From Atopsyche davidsoni (lineage: Eukaryota > Arthropoda > Insecta > Trichoptera > Hydrobiosidae): 64,000 bases of DNA. Made by a program: the position numbers and the translations under genes. The DNA is taken from assembly GCA_022113835.1 (NCBI GenBank), contig JAILWY010000010.1:459501-523500 (forward strand), in the 5' to 3' direction. This document shows, piece after piece, positions 63,061-64,000 of the stretch. Below the pieces are notes generated by a model. That model did no database searches. It was not told the origin of the DNA and was given only the letters and a program-made list of their open reading frames with translations. Positions within the stretch are counted from its first letter, which is position 1. Every line of letters starts with the position of its first letter.

Positions 63061-64000
63061 GCGTATTAATATGTTTTTTTTGCAATGCTCATGGGCGGTC
63101 AGTGCAATGTTGCTTGCATGATTATCCAGTTTAGTATAATGGCTAAAGTGCCTTTTTTCATTGAAGTTAGGTTGAGTGGGCAAGGGGGGTCACCTGACTC
63201 CGATTGCATACATCGCCGAAAATGAGAAAAAAATCCCACCAAAAAAGTTGAAAATATAATGGTGAATTGGATTTGAAATCACGAACTAAAATGCTATGGT
63301 CATTACATATCACAAGTATTAAAAAAAACAACAAATAGTTTGAGCCTTACCTTTGGATTCGTTCACATGAAAAATTAGACCTGAAGGCCGCAAAATCGTT
63401 ATACTTCAATAACTCATTAACCCGTGGAGAGAACTGAGTACGCTGTCTTCAAGATGCATACATCAAAAAGATGGTTCAAAAGCATCGCCCTCTCTCGTTT
63501 GGTTTTTGTTAAAATGAGATGACCACCATTGCCTACTGACTCCAATTCCATACATCTCTTCTAAATGTGAATTCGTGGTTATCTTATTGGTAACATAGGA
63601 ACTTCGCACAAAAATAATTTTAACAATTAAATAACTTTATTGTTGTTATTCTTCCTAAGACAATGTTTTATTACGGTATTTACAACGCATGAAATTATAT
63701 TTTAGATTAATCGATCGCTCGATTAATTAATTCGACAATAAGAATTTATTTTCATAGTCAGCTGATTCCTTCTGGATTATTTTCTTTTACTAATTTGAAA
63801 TATTAATACAAACTTTATATAGAGAGAGGTTTTCTCATAGGACACTCATTATTTTTCGCTTTCAAATTTTTAAATTTTTTTTTTTAAATATTATATAAGC
63901 ACACATAAGGAAGTTTTCGAACTCGAACTTGTCGACTACGGGCGGCGCCGGGCGCTCGGCAGGGCTCGCTTGCGCTCGGAAGCGCTCGGCTGCTGGGGCA
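63061..64000. other. Right flank, no gene supported
   Basis: AT-rich up to about 63920, then a GC-rich island (CGGCGCCGGGCGCTCGGCAG) runs off the edge; it may belong to the next gene's promoter or first exon. Nothing can be assigned. Confidence 0.4.

Overview
This is AT-rich, intron-rich, repeat-laden animal DNA, most likely from an insect with a large genome. The reasons are a complete invertebrate-type IFT122 gene with 20 coding exons, a probable insect scabrous gene with a ~22 kb intron, a TATA/Inr core promoter of arthropod type, and a dense load of mariner, Penelope-like, jockey-like and MITE-type repeats. The species cannot be named from sequence alone. No bacterial operons, rRNA genes, CRISPR arrays or intact tRNA genes are visible.

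Left part (1-25.2 kb): two exons on the minus strand splice in phase and encode a signal peptide followed by a coiled coil. The first exon (24719-24894) has a TATA-like box and an initiator upstream, next to a GC-rich minisatellite. The second (2012-2345) lies 22.4 kb further on. I read this as the 5' part of a secreted, scabrous-like gene whose later exons lie beyond the left edge. Its large intron holds a 1.26 kb mariner with perfect 26 bp inverted repeats but a broken transposase, a 5'-truncated Penelope-like element with a GIY-YIG endonuclease domain, a piggyBac-type MITE with TTAA ends, a 41 bp GC minisatellite, and several fold-back repeats.

Middle part (25.2-50.6 kb): no gene can be supported with confidence. 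The region holds microsatellites, a 12 bp GC minisatellite, a jockey-type reverse transcriptase relic, a pogo/Tigger-type MITE, a mariner relic, SINE-like tRNA-derived pieces, three dispersed repeat families and two splice-bounded candidate exons.

Right part (50.6-61.3 kb): IFT122 on the minus strand can be read completely: 20 coding exons, every junction in phase, 3522 bp of CDS, 1173 residues. A non-coding 5' exon is likely at 61.27 kb, and a near-perfect RFX X-box lies at 61.79 kb, as expected for a ciliary gene. The rest, up to 64 kb, contains a transposon-like ORF relic.

The most unusual signal is a set of short motifs shaped like hammerhead ribozymes: a UGAxxAU-like box, a GC-rich stem, GAAA, then a self-complementary stem and UC. 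They recur in at least three repeat families, often as facing inverted pairs, and one sits in the 3' part of the recognisable Penelope-like element. This suggests that the orphan fold-back repeats are ends of Penelope-like elements or retrozyme-like RNAs. Self-cleavage is inferred, not shown.
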